From the NCBI RefSeq assembly GCF_001310085.1, contig NZ_CP012643.1:2015001-2079000 (forward strand): a stretch of 64,000 nt of DNA, in the 5' to 3' direction. Within the stretch, counting starts at the first letter, position 1. Each line of letters opens with the position of its first letter. Shown piece by piece: positions 27,600 through 36,372 of this stretch. The position numbers and the translations under genes were made by a program. The stretch comes from Rufibacter tibetensis (GTDB taxonomy: Bacteria; Bacteroidota; Bacteroidia; Cytophagales; Hymenobacteraceae). Under the pieces are notes generated by a model that did no database searches, had not been told where the DNA came from, and worked only from the letters and a program-made list of their open reading frames with translations.

Positions 27600-27633
27600 A
27601 AAAGTCCCGCTGCAGGAATGAGGCGAGACTTTT
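27600..27633 (-). terminator. Terminator after the polysaccharide deacetylase
   Basis: AAAAGTCCCGC pairs with GCGAGACTTTT with one mismatch. The A-run on the plus strand provides the T-run for the minus-strand gene. Confidence 0.6.
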
Positions 27634-27668
27634 GTTTTTAGGCAGTTTTGGGAAAAGAGGTGAAAAAA
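27634..27668 (+). repeat. Interspersed palindromic repeat, copy 3
   Basis: Form GTTTTTAGGCAG then TTTTGGGAAAAGAGG. It abuts the terminator at 27600-27633, the same arrangement as copies 1 and 2. Confidence 0.5.
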
Positions 27669-27676
27669 GGAGTCTT

Positions 27677-28975
27677 TCAATTTAGCTTCACCACCCGGCT
27701 TGCGCCTACCCGGTCTTTCTGCCGAAGCTTCAGCAGGTAAGTACCGGGAGCCAAGGTTACGCCTACCTGGGCAGCGTTCTTCCCTTTGCCTTCTTCCACC
27801 AGTTTTCCGTCTAACGAGTACAGGAAGTACTGGAAGGCACTGGCCGCTTTGACTGACAACCCATCCGTGAACGGGTTAGGAGAAACGCTCACCCCTGCCA
27901 GATTACGCAGGTCTTGCACACCCGCCACCAAAGACTTGGCCAGGTGCACCTCTCCGCCATTGGGCACCACATCAAACATGACGTACCGCAGGCCGCCTAC
28001 CGTGCTGCTGGTGGAACTCACCAACTGACGGTTTATATAGACTTTGGCGTTGTTCCAGTCAGCTGGCAATTGCCTGCGCACGGTAATGGCCACGTTGTAG
28101 AGGTTGTCCTCCAGGTTATCCTGCACGGTGAGTTGCAAAGAATCTGGGGCGAGAGAAATTTCCGTTAAAGACACGGCGTTGCGCTCCTTGATGTACTTGA
28201 CCACGTTGGCAAACGTGGCTACCCAATAATCAGCGGCATTGGTGTTCATGTAGCTGAGGTGCGAAGCCAATTCTGCAGATGCCAGTGGCGAATAACCGCC
28301 ATCATTGTCAATGCCGTGCATCAGGAACACGCACCAGCCGCGGGAGTTCTTCGCCGAGGTTACCTGGGCATTGAAATCTGCAGCAGTTTTCACCGCACCC
28401 TGCGCCCCGGCAATAATGGAACTGATCTGGTAGAAGTTACCTGGGGTGCTGGGTCCAATCTGCCCGCTGCACACGCGCCCCGCCAGGTAGTATTTCTGGA
28501 TAGTAGCCACATCTCCCATGTTACAGTTGGGATAGGCTATGGTGATGCACTTGGCCTCTGGAATATTGGTGTTAATGGTAGTTTGGGATTGCTGCAACTC
28601 TGTTTCCTGCCCCATGACACTCAACGTATTCAAGCTAGCGTGGCTTACCGTGTGACTGGCCACTTCATGTCCGTTTTGAGCAGCCGTTCTCAACCCTACC
28701 CAGTTTGGCCCCCAGTTGGTGACGGTGAACAGCGTCGTTTTGAAGTTATACTGGTTGAAGAGCGGCAAGGCCACGGTCAGTTGCTTGCTGGTGTTGTCAT
28801 CAAACGTATAGCTCACCGCCGCCGGCTTAAACCCCTGCCAAGTGGCCACTTCATAGCCTTGCGCTATTTGGGCTTGGGTACTTTGCGGGAACAGAAAGCT
28901 CAGGGCAAACACGCTCGCCAGCAGCACAACACTTCCTCTTCTTTCCTTCTGGTGGGAATATGAGGTACAACTCAT
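27677..28975 (-). CDS. Secreted polysaccharide deacetylase with T9SS sorting domain
   Basis: This 432-aa protein has a signal peptide (about 1-36), a NodB-type deacetylase domain (about 40-260) and a C-terminal type IX secretion signal. Deacetylase motifs are the Asp-Asp pair in SYTFDDNTS and the metal histidines in EVASHTVSH. The last ~80 residues (VSVSPNPFTDGLSV, LYSLDGKLVEEG, PGTYLLKL) form a typical T9SS type A sorting domain, so the enzyme is exported to the surface. It likely removes acetyl groups from a surface or food polysaccharide such as chitin or xylan. Confidence 0.85.
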   Translation of the reverse strand: MSCTSYSHQKERRGSVVLLASVFALSFLFPQSTQAQIAQGYEVATWQGFKPAAVSYTFDDNTSKQLTVALPLFNQYNFKTTLFTVTNWGPNWVGLRTAAQNGHEVASHTVSHASLNTLSVMGQETELQQSQTTINTNIPEAKCITIAYPNCNMGDVATIQKYYLAGRVCSGQIGPSTPGNFYQISSIIAGAQGAVKTAADFNAQVTSAKNSRGWCVFLMHGIDNDGGYSPLASAELASHLSYMNTNAADYWVATFANVVKYIKERNAVSLTEISLAPDSLQLTVQDNLEDNLYNVAITVRRQLPADWNNAKVYINRQLVSSTSSTVGGLRYVMFDVVPNGGEVHLAKSLVAGVQDLRNLAGVSVSPNPFTDGLSVKAASAFQYFLYSLDGKLVEEGKGKNAAQVGVTLAPGTYLLKLRQKDRVGASRVVKLN

Positions 28976-29307
28976 TTTATAGTAATGGTTAATTAGGAAA
29001 TAAGACCGGTTACCTACCTACCTACCACCCAGTAGACTGATGGGTAGCACACATCTGATTCTATTTTTTAGATAAGAAGCCTTTCCAAGGTAGGATTATT
29101 TACCTGGATATTTGTGTACCCGAAAACTTAGCAAATTGCCTATAAAGAATGAAACGAATTGGATCCTGCAAATTGGTGCTACATTACTTGCTTATTTAAG
29201 GATTATTTTCTGAAAATAGGCCTAAAATAGGGATTCCTCCTACCAACTTACTTTTATCTCAATCAGCAAAATCAGTACCTTCATACTTTCTCATCAACTG
29301 CCCCCCT
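28976..29307. other. 332-bp region between divergent genes
   Basis: No gene. It has four tandem TACC units (29011-29026) and one interspersed repeat copy (29195-29227). Promoters for the deacetylase (minus) and the HNH gene (plus) should both lie here. Confidence 0.4.
29195..29227 (+). repeat. Interspersed palindromic repeat, copy 4
   Basis: Form TTTAAGGATTATTTTC then TGAAAATAGGCCTAAAA. The TTTTCTGAAAA core is complete. Unlike copies 1-3 no terminator is adjacent. Confidence 0.5.
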
Positions 29308-30264
29308 ATGTCTTTGCTACAGGACTCCCTGAAACTGTACCTTCAGAAGTTTACCCGTTTACGTCAAGGCGTTACCAAATATGGGCCGGCACCTCATAAG
29401 CCCATTCTACTGCTGAGCATCATAGAGCAATTTGAAAAAGGAGAGATCCACCAAAACCAGATCTTTATCTCCCCTGAATTGGTGGGTGTTTTCAAGGAAA
29501 ACTTCGCGCTGTTAGTAACCACAGGCCACAATCCAGATTTCTTTCTGCCCTTCTACTACCTTGCCAGTGAAGGCTTCTGGTTCGTCAAAACGTTACCTGG
29601 CAAAGAATTGAATGCCCACATAAAAAGCTTCAATGTGTTGAATAGCTTGGTGGACTTTGCCTACCTAGCCGATGACCTTTACGCGCTCCTTCAAGTTCCA
29701 GAGACTCGCCACCTTCTGAAAAGCGCTTTACTACAGCGTTATTTCCCTGCTAGCACGCACCAGTACCAACAGTCTAAAACCCTCGGCGGCTATCTTCACG
29801 ATTTAGAGAAATACATCTTGAACGAGGACTTCGCCATTTACACGCCACTTCAGCAAGCAATACCCGACGAAGAACAAGTGTTTGTGCGAGGCGGTTTGTT
29901 TAAGAAATTAGTGCCGCAAGTTTATAATTTTACCTGCTGCATTACCGGCATGCGCCTCATTTCTAATCATGGTTTTTCTATGGTAGACGCCTGCCACATA
30001 GTACCTTTCAGCCGCACAAATGACGACCGCGTTACCAATGGTTTAGCCCTGTGTCCCAACCTACACCGCGCTTTTGACCGGGGCTTAATTACCATAGACC
30101 AGCAGCTGAAAGTAGTTGTTTCCCCCGCCATTGCCGAAAATGAGGCCAATGCCTATGCGTTGAGAAAACTGGAAGGCAAGCGATTGAATTTACCATTTGG
30201 AGCAATTCATTATCCGGCTTTTGAAAATTTAGCGTGGCATAGGGAAAAGGTATTTAAGGGATAA
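29308..30264 (+). CDS. HNH endonuclease with N-terminal recognition-like domain
   Basis: This 318-aa protein ends with an HNH nuclease domain: FTCCITGMRL, then DACHIVPFS, with a later Asn (NGLALCPNLHRAFD) and final His. The N-terminal ~170 residues (GPAPHKPILLLSIIEQFEKGE onwards) are typical of HNH proteins that pair the nuclease with a DNA- or modification-recognition domain. It could act as a type IV-like restriction enzyme; the target is unknown. It is convergent with another HNH gene and the two overlap by 11 bases at their 3' ends. Confidence 0.8.
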   Translation: MSLLQDSLKLYLQKFTRLRQGVTKYGPAPHKPILLLSIIEQFEKGEIHQNQIFISPELVGVFKENFALLVTTGHNPDFFLPFYYLASEGFWFVKTLPGKELNAHIKSFNVLNSLVDFAYLADDLYALLQVPETRHLLKSALLQRYFPASTHQYQQSKTLGGYLHDLEKYILNEDFAIYTPLQQAIPDEEQVFVRGGLFKKLVPQVYNFTCCITGMRLISNHGFSMVDACHIVPFSRTNDDRVTNGLALCPNLHRAFDRGLITIDQQLKVVVSPAIAENEANAYALRKLEGKRLNLPFGAIHYPAFENLAWHREKVFKG

Positions 30265-31027
30265 ACCTTTCACTATTGTGGTATTCAAGCAGACTCCTGT
30301 CTGGCAGAAACTTAGAAGGCAAGATTATTTTCTCATTGTCGTACTTCAAGAAATAGTCCTGCTTAACATTAGCAATTCCTTTTTCCTTGAGAGAGGAAGA
30401 TATCTTGACAATGTAATCAGGAGTAACTGTTAGAAGACCAGCCTCAAACGCTTTATCATGTAAGGCATTTATGGCTAATCCATTTCTTGGATTTAACCGA
30501 TTATTCTCATCTATTCCCCAGGGTCTTATATGGCCAGCTATAAGCAATGCAGGAATTTGTATACCAGTAATACAGCATGTGGAATTATATGCTGCAAGAA
30601 CTGTGCGCCTGAAAAAAGCTTGGTTTACCCGCACTTTGACTATCTGTTCTCTTACCTTCCCCTCCTTAGGAAGTTCTGATTCATCAATCTGGTTTATCTT
30701 CTCTACTGTTGAATGATCATACTTCGCTTTAATTTTTTCGCTCTCATAAGGAAGATCATCCCAATTTTGATTAAACTGATCCCAGACCTCCTTGTCTAAT
30801 TTGCTTGTATTTTGAGCACCTTTAATACCCCTCTCTTGCAGGCTTGGGTCTAAGCTCGCGAAGTTCACCAACTTAAAAGCTACAGAATTACTAGTTCTCC
30901 GAATTAAATGCGCTAACTGGATTACTTCTGGGTTATTTCGGTGAAGTTTTCCGAAGGGTAACTTACAATACAGATTGATTGCAAGAATCAACTCTTCTCT
31001 GGTCCAAAGGCTTTGGCCTTGCTTCAT
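30254..31027 (-). CDS. HNH endonuclease
   Basis: This 257-aa protein has a different N-terminal region (TREELILAINLYCKLPFGKLHRNNPEVIQLA, helical) from the previous HNH protein but a related C-terminal nuclease: STCCITGIQI, AGHIRPW, then NPRNGLAINALHDKAFEAGL. This type of HNH protein, with the N-terminal segment starting with Trp-Thr-Arg-Glu-Glu, is common in Bacteroidota and is suspected to restrict DNA. It overlaps the 3' end of the convergent gene by 11 bases. Confidence 0.82.
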   Translation of the reverse strand: MKQGQSLWTREELILAINLYCKLPFGKLHRNNPEVIQLAHLIRRTSNSVAFKLVNFASLDPSLQERGIKGAQNTSKLDKEVWDQFNQNWDDLPYESEKIKAKYDHSTVEKINQIDESELPKEGKVREQIVKVRVNQAFFRRTVLAAYNSTCCITGIQIPALLIAGHIRPWGIDENNRLNPRNGLAINALHDKAFEAGLLTVTPDYIVKISSSLKEKGIANVKQDYFLKYDNEKIILPSKFLPDRSLLEYHNSERFIP

Positions 31028-31075
31028 ACATCAGGAATTAAAGTTAGCGTCTTCTAGCCTCTTCCACCAAAACAC

Positions 31076-32218
31076 CTACAACAGCAACGTATCTACCCTA
31101 TGCGCGTGTACCATCATCTCGCAGGGAGACCAGCTGAAGATGGTGAAGCGGCCGTCCTGGGAGGCGACCAGAGCGGTGGCGTCGCGTTGGTCATGGACGA
31201 ACTGGGCAGCTGAGAGGTGACGGGTGCCTCCGCTGTGGGTGGGGTGAATGATGATGGGTTCGTTTCCTACTACTGGCTCCGTGACCACTATCTGCTCTAC
31301 CAGTTCGTTTCCGTCAGAGCGCAGGATCTTCGCCCCGAAAGCTAGTACCTCGTGTTGGTCATTGATGACGGTAGCCCCGTCTACTGCAGTAAGTCCGGCT
31401 ACGCCGTCAATCTCGCGGCGCAGGGCACCTTGCCAGAGGCTTTGGCTCCGGTCTACCTTGTCTTGCTTCATTAGTTCGGTCAAAGCCGAGAAAGCGGGCG
31501 AGAGGGCGTACTGCATGGGGTGTATCACTGATTCTCTCCATCTGTCTGAGTTGGCCGGCACTACCAGCAGCGTACCCCCTTTGCCGTGGGCGCGCATAGA
31601 CACCGCCAGTTGCACCAACACGTTGACCGAGGCATTCCAGGACGAAGGCGAGGTAAAACCCAGCAAAGACGTTAATACCTCGGGGCAGTCGGGCAGGCTG
31701 TCGCTACGTTCATCTATGATCTTGATCACGTCACCCTTCAGCACCGCCACGTTCGCGAACTTGCCAAAACCGCTGGAGCGCCGGTGTTTCACCACCAACA
31801 AACCCGGCTCAGACACATCCAGCACAAAACAAAAACTCAGGATCTCCCGGGTAGTACCCCAGACGTACAACTCCCCTTTCTCAAACCACACGCCCAAATG
31901 CACCCCGGCGCGCTCTACCCCAGGGGCCAGCTTGGTCAGGTTATGAGACGTAAGCGGAAGCTTTTGGGAAAACAACAGGGGATTTCCGGCCAGCTCAGGC
32001 GGCAAGAACGCAAGTGATATCCTGGGCGATTGCCCTTCTTCTTTTCTGAGGCTAGCCCAAAAGGCGGCATCAATCAGGGCCTCTACCACTTTGACTGAGG
32101 GCGCCGGGGCGATGTTGAGTTCTCCGCGCTGCCGGGCTTCTGACTGCTGCTGCGCAAAATGGCTTTCTATGGTAGAAGCCACGGCTCTTGCCGCGGCGTA
32201 GGTGGACTTACGAATCAT
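31076..32218 (-). CDS. DAC-domain (diadenylate-cyclase-like) protein with sensor domain
   Basis: This 380-aa protein probably makes a cyclic dinucleotide. The C-terminal ~120 residues match the DisA/DAC core: VDGATVI gives the DGA motif and GGTRHLSAAQF the RHR-like motif (with Leu for the last Arg), followed by DATALVASQDGRFTIF in place of the usual VSEETG segment. The N-terminal ~240 residues, from AALIDAAFWASLRKEEG-like sequence on, look like the DACNV-type sensor domain. The start chosen is the ATG at 32218; upstream sequence in frame looks non-coding. Two HNH nucleases lie downstream. The changed motif leaves activity open. Confidence 0.72.
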   Translation of the reverse strand: MIRKSTYAAARAVASTIESHFAQQQSEARQRGELNIAPAPSVKVVEALIDAAFWASLRKEEGQSPRISLAFLPPELAGNPLLFSQKLPLTSHNLTKLAPGVERAGVHLGVWFEKGELYVWGTTREILSFCFVLDVSEPGLLVVKHRRSSGFGKFANVAVLKGDVIKIIDERSDSLPDCPEVLTSLLGFTSPSSWNASVNVLVQLAVSMRAHGKGGTLLVVPANSDRWRESVIHPMQYALSPAFSALTELMKQDKVDRSQSLWQGALRREIDGVAGLTAVDGATVINDQHEVLAFGAKILRSDGNELVEQIVVTEPVVGNEPIIIHPTHSGGTRHLSAAQFVHDQRDATALVASQDGRFTIFSWSPCEMMVHAHRVDTLLL

Positions 32219-32647
32219 GTACTGGAATTCTTTTTCAAACAGAAAGCATACAAAACGGCGGCACCACGGGTGTCTTCCCTGGCTTCTACCCATTTCCTCT
32301 TGTAGCAGGATGTTTTGCTTCTGCTTACCAGAGGCGCTCTGTTGCTTTCAGATTCTAACTTACATTTAGTTTTGCTGAGTACAAGCCACTGCGGCAAATT
32401 GTTTTAGTGGCTTTCTCAAAAGGCCGCACTGGCTCTTACACAGCATAGTATCTCTTGTTATACCTCCCCAAAAAGCCTGCTGTTTCTAGAGCGATTTTCA
32501 GAAAACGGCTTTAAAGCAACATCGCTTTATCGCCCCGCCTGTAAAACTTGTTCACAATTATTTAACACATAATATTCCAATCTAAAGCCTTGCATTGAGC
32601 TTATACAGCAGTACCTTGCTTTAAATAATGAAACAAACCAAACCTTC
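32219..32647. other. 429-bp region between divergent genes
   Basis: No gene is seen. One interspersed repeat copy lies at 32491-32517. Promoters for the DAC gene (minus) and the endonuclease (plus) are expected; none was identified with confidence. Confidence 0.4.
32491..32517 (+). repeat. Interspersed palindromic repeat, copy 5
   Basis: Form GCGATTTTCAGAAAACGG then CTTTAAAGC, with the TTTTCAGAAAA core, in a gap between divergent genes. Confidence 0.5.
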
Positions 32648-33520
32648 ATGAAAAACCTTTATCGCCCGCTGCTCCTGGCTCTGATGCTGGGTTTTGGTGC
32701 TTCCTGTTCTGTAGAAGACGTGGAGCCAAATCAACCGCTTAGCCAAACCGCTACCAGCAATGCCACTGCCACCCAAGACAACCACCTGGCCATGGGTAAC
32801 CCCAGCGCTGCCGGAACCAGTTACAGCAATTACCTGGTAAGCAAACCACAATACGTGATGTCTTACAACAGTTACCGGGGAACGCCCAACTGGGTAAGCT
32901 GGCACCTGAGCAGTGCCTGGGTAGGCACCACACCGCGCCAGGATGATTTCCGGGCAGATACTTCGCTTCCTAGTGCTTTCTACAGAGTGCAGTCTTCTGA
33001 CTACACCGGCAGCGGCTTTGACCGGGGCCACAATTGTCCGTCAGCAGACCGCACGTTGACGGTAGCAGACAATTCGGCTACGTTCCTGATGTCTAACATG
33101 ATTCCGCAGGCTGGCCCCAATAACCAGCAAACCTGGGCCGGCCTGGAAAACTACTGCCGCACCTTGATCAATGTGGGCAATGAGTTGTACATTATCATGG
33201 GAAGCTACGGCAAAGGCGGAACCGGTCTTAACGGCTACAAAGAAACCCTGGCCGCCGGGAAAGTTACTGTTCCTAACCGGATTTGGAAAGTAATTGTGGT
33301 GTTGCCTAATGGCACTGGTGACGTAAGCCGCGTGACTACCAGCACCCGCGTAATAGCGGTGAACACCCCTAACTCTACCAGCATCAGCAGCACTTGGGGC
33401 ACGTACCGCACCACCGTAGATGCCATTGAAGCAGCCACTGGCTACAACATTCTTTCAAATGTATCGTCTACGGTGCAGAGCACCATTGAGGCCCGCGTAG
33501 ACAACGGTCCTACCCAATAG
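32648..33520 (+). CDS. DNA/RNA non-specific endonuclease lipoprotein (NucA/EndA type)
   Basis: This 290-aa surface or periplasmic lipoprotein degrades nucleic acid. The lipobox is FGASC with Cys20. The beta-beta-alpha-metal active site is clear: DRGH at 125-128 with His128 as base, Asn150 (LMSNMIPQ), Asn159 and Glu167 (WAGLENYCR) as metal-site residues. Length and motif order are normal. It is the intact relative of the frameshifted gene at 6794-7655 on the island. A scavenging role (phosphate or nucleotides) or defence against incoming DNA is possible. Confidence 0.9.
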   Translation: MKNLYRPLLLALMLGFGASCSVEDVEPNQPLSQTATSNATATQDNHLAMGNPSAAGTSYSNYLVSKPQYVMSYNSYRGTPNWVSWHLSSAWVGTTPRQDDFRADTSLPSAFYRVQSSDYTGSGFDRGHNCPSADRTLTVADNSATFLMSNMIPQAGPNNQQTWAGLENYCRTLINVGNELYIIMGSYGKGGTGLNGYKETLAAGKVTVPNRIWKVIVVLPNGTGDVSRVTTSTRVIAVNTPNSTSISSTWGTYRTTVDAIEAATGYNILSNVSSTVQSTIEARVDNGPTQ

Positions 33521-33655
33521 GACTTCTAACCTTTGCAGAGGAAACAAAGTAGCGTGTCACATGGAGAAGACAGGAGGTTTGAGAAACAGGCTGCTTGTTC
33601 TGGCTCTCAAAACATGCGCTACGCTGTTTCCTCTGCATATTAAAATCATAAAGAA

Positions 33656-34045
33656 ATGCCCTCTTCCCTTCAGCAATTAGAGCAAGCCGTTCAGGGTTTG
33701 TGGTTTATCAGTGAAAGCGAGTCTGCCCTGGAGCCCTTCAGCTTGCCAGCGGGTACATCCCTTGAAACAGAAGCTGATTTTCTGAAGGCCATAGGAGTTA
33801 CGGGCCAGCCAGTGGAGCAAGTGACTTTACCTTATTTTTTCCGGAACATGGTGCGCCAGGATCAAGAGGACCCGGCACAGCAGGCCATTGCGCAACGGTT
33901 TATTGCGCTGCAACAATGGTTGGAAACGAACTTACAGGAGGTACGGGTGTATAGAGTAGGTCAAATACAGATACAGGCTTATGTGGTGGGTAAAACAACA
34001 GAGGGTGCTTGGCTGGGATTGAAAACAACGCTTATAGAAACGTGA
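33656..34045 (+). CDS. Nuclease-A-inhibitor-like or hypothetical protein, 129 aa
   Basis: This 129-aa cytoplasmic protein follows the endonuclease gene by 135 bases. It is acidic, begins MPSSLQQLEQAVQGLWFISESESALEP, and ends with a strand pattern VRVYRVGQIQIQAYVVGKT-EGAWLGLKT. The opening (a helix then WFISESESALEP) and the position after a NucA-type nuclease recall the NuiA family, small inhibitors of exactly this nuclease type. The family call is made from memory of the pattern, so it is tentative. It stands alone otherwise. Confidence 0.6.
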   Translation: MPSSLQQLEQAVQGLWFISESESALEPFSLPAGTSLETEADFLKAIGVTGQPVEQVTLPYFFRNMVRQDQEDPAQQAIAQRFIALQQWLETNLQEVRVYRVGQIQIQAYVVGKTTEGAWLGLKTTLIET

Positions 34046-34046
34046 G

Positions 34047-34322
34047 TTACTTTTTTTCTACCAGCAACTCCTGCACCAGCTTGTCCATGGACGTAGTCTT
34101 CAGGTAAGGGTCTAACTGCTCCTGCGAGGTGAACGTCCGGACCATGCCAATACTTCCGCAGTGCTCCAGCAGCCAGACCTCGGCGTAGAAGGTACCCATA
34201 AAATATAAGCTAATGTGGCACCACCCCTTCAGGCGGGCGTGTAAATATCTGCCGGTGTCCTGTACACATTTAATTTGTTCTGTCAAGGGCAGTTGGCTGA
34301 ACTCCTTCACTTTCATTTCCAT
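34047..34322 (-). CDS. Hypothetical protein, 91 aa
   Basis: This small soluble protein begins MEMKVKEFSQLPLTEQIKCVQDTGRYLHAR, then has alternating strands (ISLYFMGTFYAEVWLL) and a C-terminal helix. It converges with the previous gene, only one base away. No family recognised. An internal ATG (third residue) is an equal start candidate. Confidence 0.55.
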   Translation of the reverse strand: MEMKVKEFSQLPLTEQIKCVQDTGRYLHARLKGWCHISLYFMGTFYAEVWLLEHCGSIGMVRTFTSQEQLDPYLKTTSMDKLVQELLVEKK

Positions 34323-35208
34323 CTCTACGTTGGCCTTTATTGTTCTTTCTTACGCTCTAAAAGACTGCTTTAGTGCTTAAGGTACAGTTTTTTTATTTTT
34401 CTGCGCCGAAGAAAAGAGGAGAAACTTTCAGTCTTTTCCCTAAACCGGCAACGCTCTTTCTATTGATACGCTTCCTCACCATCTCCCTTTGATTCAACCC
34501 CACAGGCATCTTCTGCTCCCGTTCATGGGGTTATGCACAATTAAAGACCAATCAATCTACAAGCGCCTAAAAACAGCTCCATTTTACAACGAAGGCAATT
34601 ACCAGATGGTTTGTCTCTATTTCTAATGTCTAATCTTCTTCTTTCTTTGGTACAATTTTAAGCTCATTTTCCCTAAAACAGCTTAGAAACAGCAAGAGTT
34701 TTTCCGTGCCTAATAGCACTCAACAGTGGAGAAAGCCAGATATAGCCGACTAAGTAATGTTAGCCTAGAGAAGCATGATTTACCATGGAAACCTGCGTAT
34801 GTTCTTAGCAATGCCTCTTTTGGGGCTGTCGCCCCACTGAAGTTGCAAACTTCAGATCATGGTAGGTCCAAGTTATAAACTTGAACCATGAGAAGTGGGA
34901 AGATTAAGATTAAGAGGAAAAGGCTTTTGCTACTTTCCCTTATTCCAGTCTTTCCATCGAGCGCCTCGCTTTTGGCCCTAGAAAAGCTTTAACTAAGAGG
35001 AAAGGACAATTCAGGCCGAAAGGGCAGTGCGAGAGGGAAAGACGAGGCCTCGCGGCCGTGAGCGCACGAAGAGAAACTATGAAACAACCCAGCATAAGGG
35101 CCTCGCGTCAACCAGCCACCACGCCAGCAAAAACAAAATCCCCACAAACCGCACCGAAGCAGACGTAAAACAGCAGGATACTGGCGCTAATGAATGGCTA
35201 GAAGGATT
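34323..35208. other. 886-bp intergenic region with REP-like hairpins
   Basis: No credible gene is found; a 63-codon frame at 35027-35218 is charged, biased and probably spurious. Three hairpins stand in a row at 34822-34889. Further right, about 34990-35090, the DNA is rich in imperfect palindromes around GAGGCCTCGCGGCC. Confidence 0.45.
34822..34889. repeat. Cluster of three REP-like hairpins
   Basis: GGGG/CCCC at 34822-34835; a perfect 8-bp CTGAAGTT-GCA-AACTTCAG at 34837-34855; and ATGGT/ACCAT enclosing CAAGTT-ATA-AACTTG at 34859-34889. The second and third share the AAGTT/AACTT core, which resembles paired REP palindromes spread by RAYT transposases. No transposase gene is in the window. 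Confidence 0.5.
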
Positions 35209-36297
35209 TTACGGCTGACATTGAACTGCCGCTTCTTCACGCGCCGTGGCTAAGCCCAGTTTGGCAGCTCTGGCTAGCAGATCACAGCTTCCTTTCCGGT
35301 TTCCCTGGAACTGCCTGATCTTCGCCTGGATGTAGAACGCCTTTGCATTGGCGGAGTCCTGTAGTAAGGCCCGCTCGGTGTCTTGCCAGGCGTTCTTTAG
35401 TTTCTCCATCCGGAAGTAGGCAAAGGAGCGGTACAGGAAGGCTTCTGAGGTTCGCGCTGAGGGAATAGTGTCTGATTGGAGATACCGGCTTATGTCAGCT
35501 TCGGCCTGAGACCAGTTGTCTTCTGCCTGCAGGTGCACCAAGCCACGGTCCAAGAAAACGCCCGCCTGTGTGGTGTCTAAAGAAATGGCTTTGTTTAGAT
35601 CTTTGAGTGCTTCCGGGTAGCGTTTGGTCCGGAGATAGCTTTTGCCACGGGCGGCGTACCAGGCAGCCGGCGGTTTATCGCTTTCTTTCAGTGCGGCCGT
35701 GTAATCTTCAATGGCGCCCGCGGGATTGTTCAAATGCGTGAGCCGAAGATCTGCGCGCCGGATGCGGGCTTCCTCCAGCTTGGGTTTATGCTCCAGGGCG
35801 GTGGAATAAGAGGCATCAGCGGCTTTCCAGAGTTGTTGGCTTTCGGCTTGCCGCGCTTGCTCCATGGCGCGGCCAGAGGCAATCCCGCTCCAGACAATGT
35901 CTATCACAAACACCAACAGTACTGTTGCCAGCACCACGCTTGCCACAATCAGGAGATCGCGCCGGGAGAAATGGGTGTGCTTTTGGGGCCGCTGCCGGTA
36001 ATGCCGCTCCTGAAAGCCGGCTGGTTGGCGTGTTTGGTGGTAACGCGGGTTGGCATAAGCCTGTGCCTGCCGTTGCTGCTGCTCATACTGCCGCTGGAGG
36101 TCAAAGGTGGCGCGCCGCCTGGGGTCAGATAACACCTGATAGGCTTCGTTTATTTGCTTGAAGCGTTCCTCAGCATGCGGGTTGTTGGGGTTCTTGTCTG
36201 GATGCAGTTTTACGGCCAGCCGCTTGTACGCCGCCTTTATTTCAGCCGCCGAAGCACTGGAGGAAACTCCTAAGATATGGTAATAATTCTTACTCAA
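35209..36297 (-). CDS. Membrane-anchored DnaJ-domain protein with TPR repeats
   Basis: The N-terminal J domain (about residues 4-65, with HPD in LHPDKNPNN and [12 protein letters not shown]) stimulates Hsp70 (DnaK). A Gln-rich linker and one transmembrane segment ([22 protein letters not shown]) follow, then TPR repeats to the end. It may bring DnaK to the membrane. I use the TTG at 36297 as the start: a TATTTTTG promoter box at 36323-36330 lies inside the longer frame that begins with the ATG at 36357, so a transcript from it could not include that ATG. Confidence 0.78.
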   Translation of the reverse strand: MSKNYYHILGVSSSASAAEIKAAYKRLAVKLHPDKNPNNPHAEERFKQINEAYQVLSDPRRRATFDLQRQYEQQQRQAQAYANPRYHQTRQPAGFQERHYRQRPQKHTHFSRRDLLIVASVVLATVLLVFVIDIVWSGIASGRAMEQARQAESQQLWKAADASYSTALEHKPKLEEARIRRADLRLTHLNNPAGAIEDYTAALKESDKPPAAWYAARGKSYLRTKRYPEALKDLNKAISLDTTQAGVFLDRGLVHLQAEDNWSQAEADISRYLQSDTIPSARTSEAFLYRSFAYFRMEKLKNAWQDTERALLQDSANAKAFYIQAKIRQFQGNRKGSCDLLARAAKLGLATAREEAAVQCQP

Positions 36298-36322
36298 GGA
36301 TTTAAAAAGGGCAAACCATCTG

Positions 36323-36330
36323 CAAAAATA
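36323..36330 (-). promoter_or_regulatory. -7 promoter box of the DnaJ-TPR gene
   Basis: On the minus strand TATTTTTG matches the Bacteroidota -7 consensus TAnnTTTG. Its place 26 bases before the TTG supports that codon as the start. Confidence 0.45.
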
Positions 36331-36372
36331 CGTGCTAGCGCACCTGCATGGGTACATTGACCCATCGTTTTT

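Larger units (their letters stand above)
27343..27676. other. 334-bp intergenic region with hairpins
   Basis: It contains a long hairpin (27485-27516), a possible decayed tRNA-Phe fragment (27538-27596), a bidirectional terminator (27600-27633) and a repeat copy (27634-27668). The left end carries the promoter of the cupin gene. No gene is seen. Confidence 0.5.

Noticed and set aside
28259-28963. 234-codon plus-strand ORF
   Set aside because: Antisense to the deacetylase with strong domain evidence; a shadow.
29011-29026. TACC tandem repeat as a possible CRISPR or phase-variation tract
   Set aside because: Only four short units, no spacers, and not within a coding or clear promoter position.
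31248-31946. 232-codon plus-strand ORF
   Set aside because: Antisense to the DAC-domain gene; rich in Ser/Thr/Arg as expected of a shadow frame.
35027-35218. 63-codon ORF, MREGKTRPRGRERTKRN onwards
   Set aside because: Highly charged, low complexity, no conserved motif, runs into the end of the DnaJ-TPR gene on the other strand.
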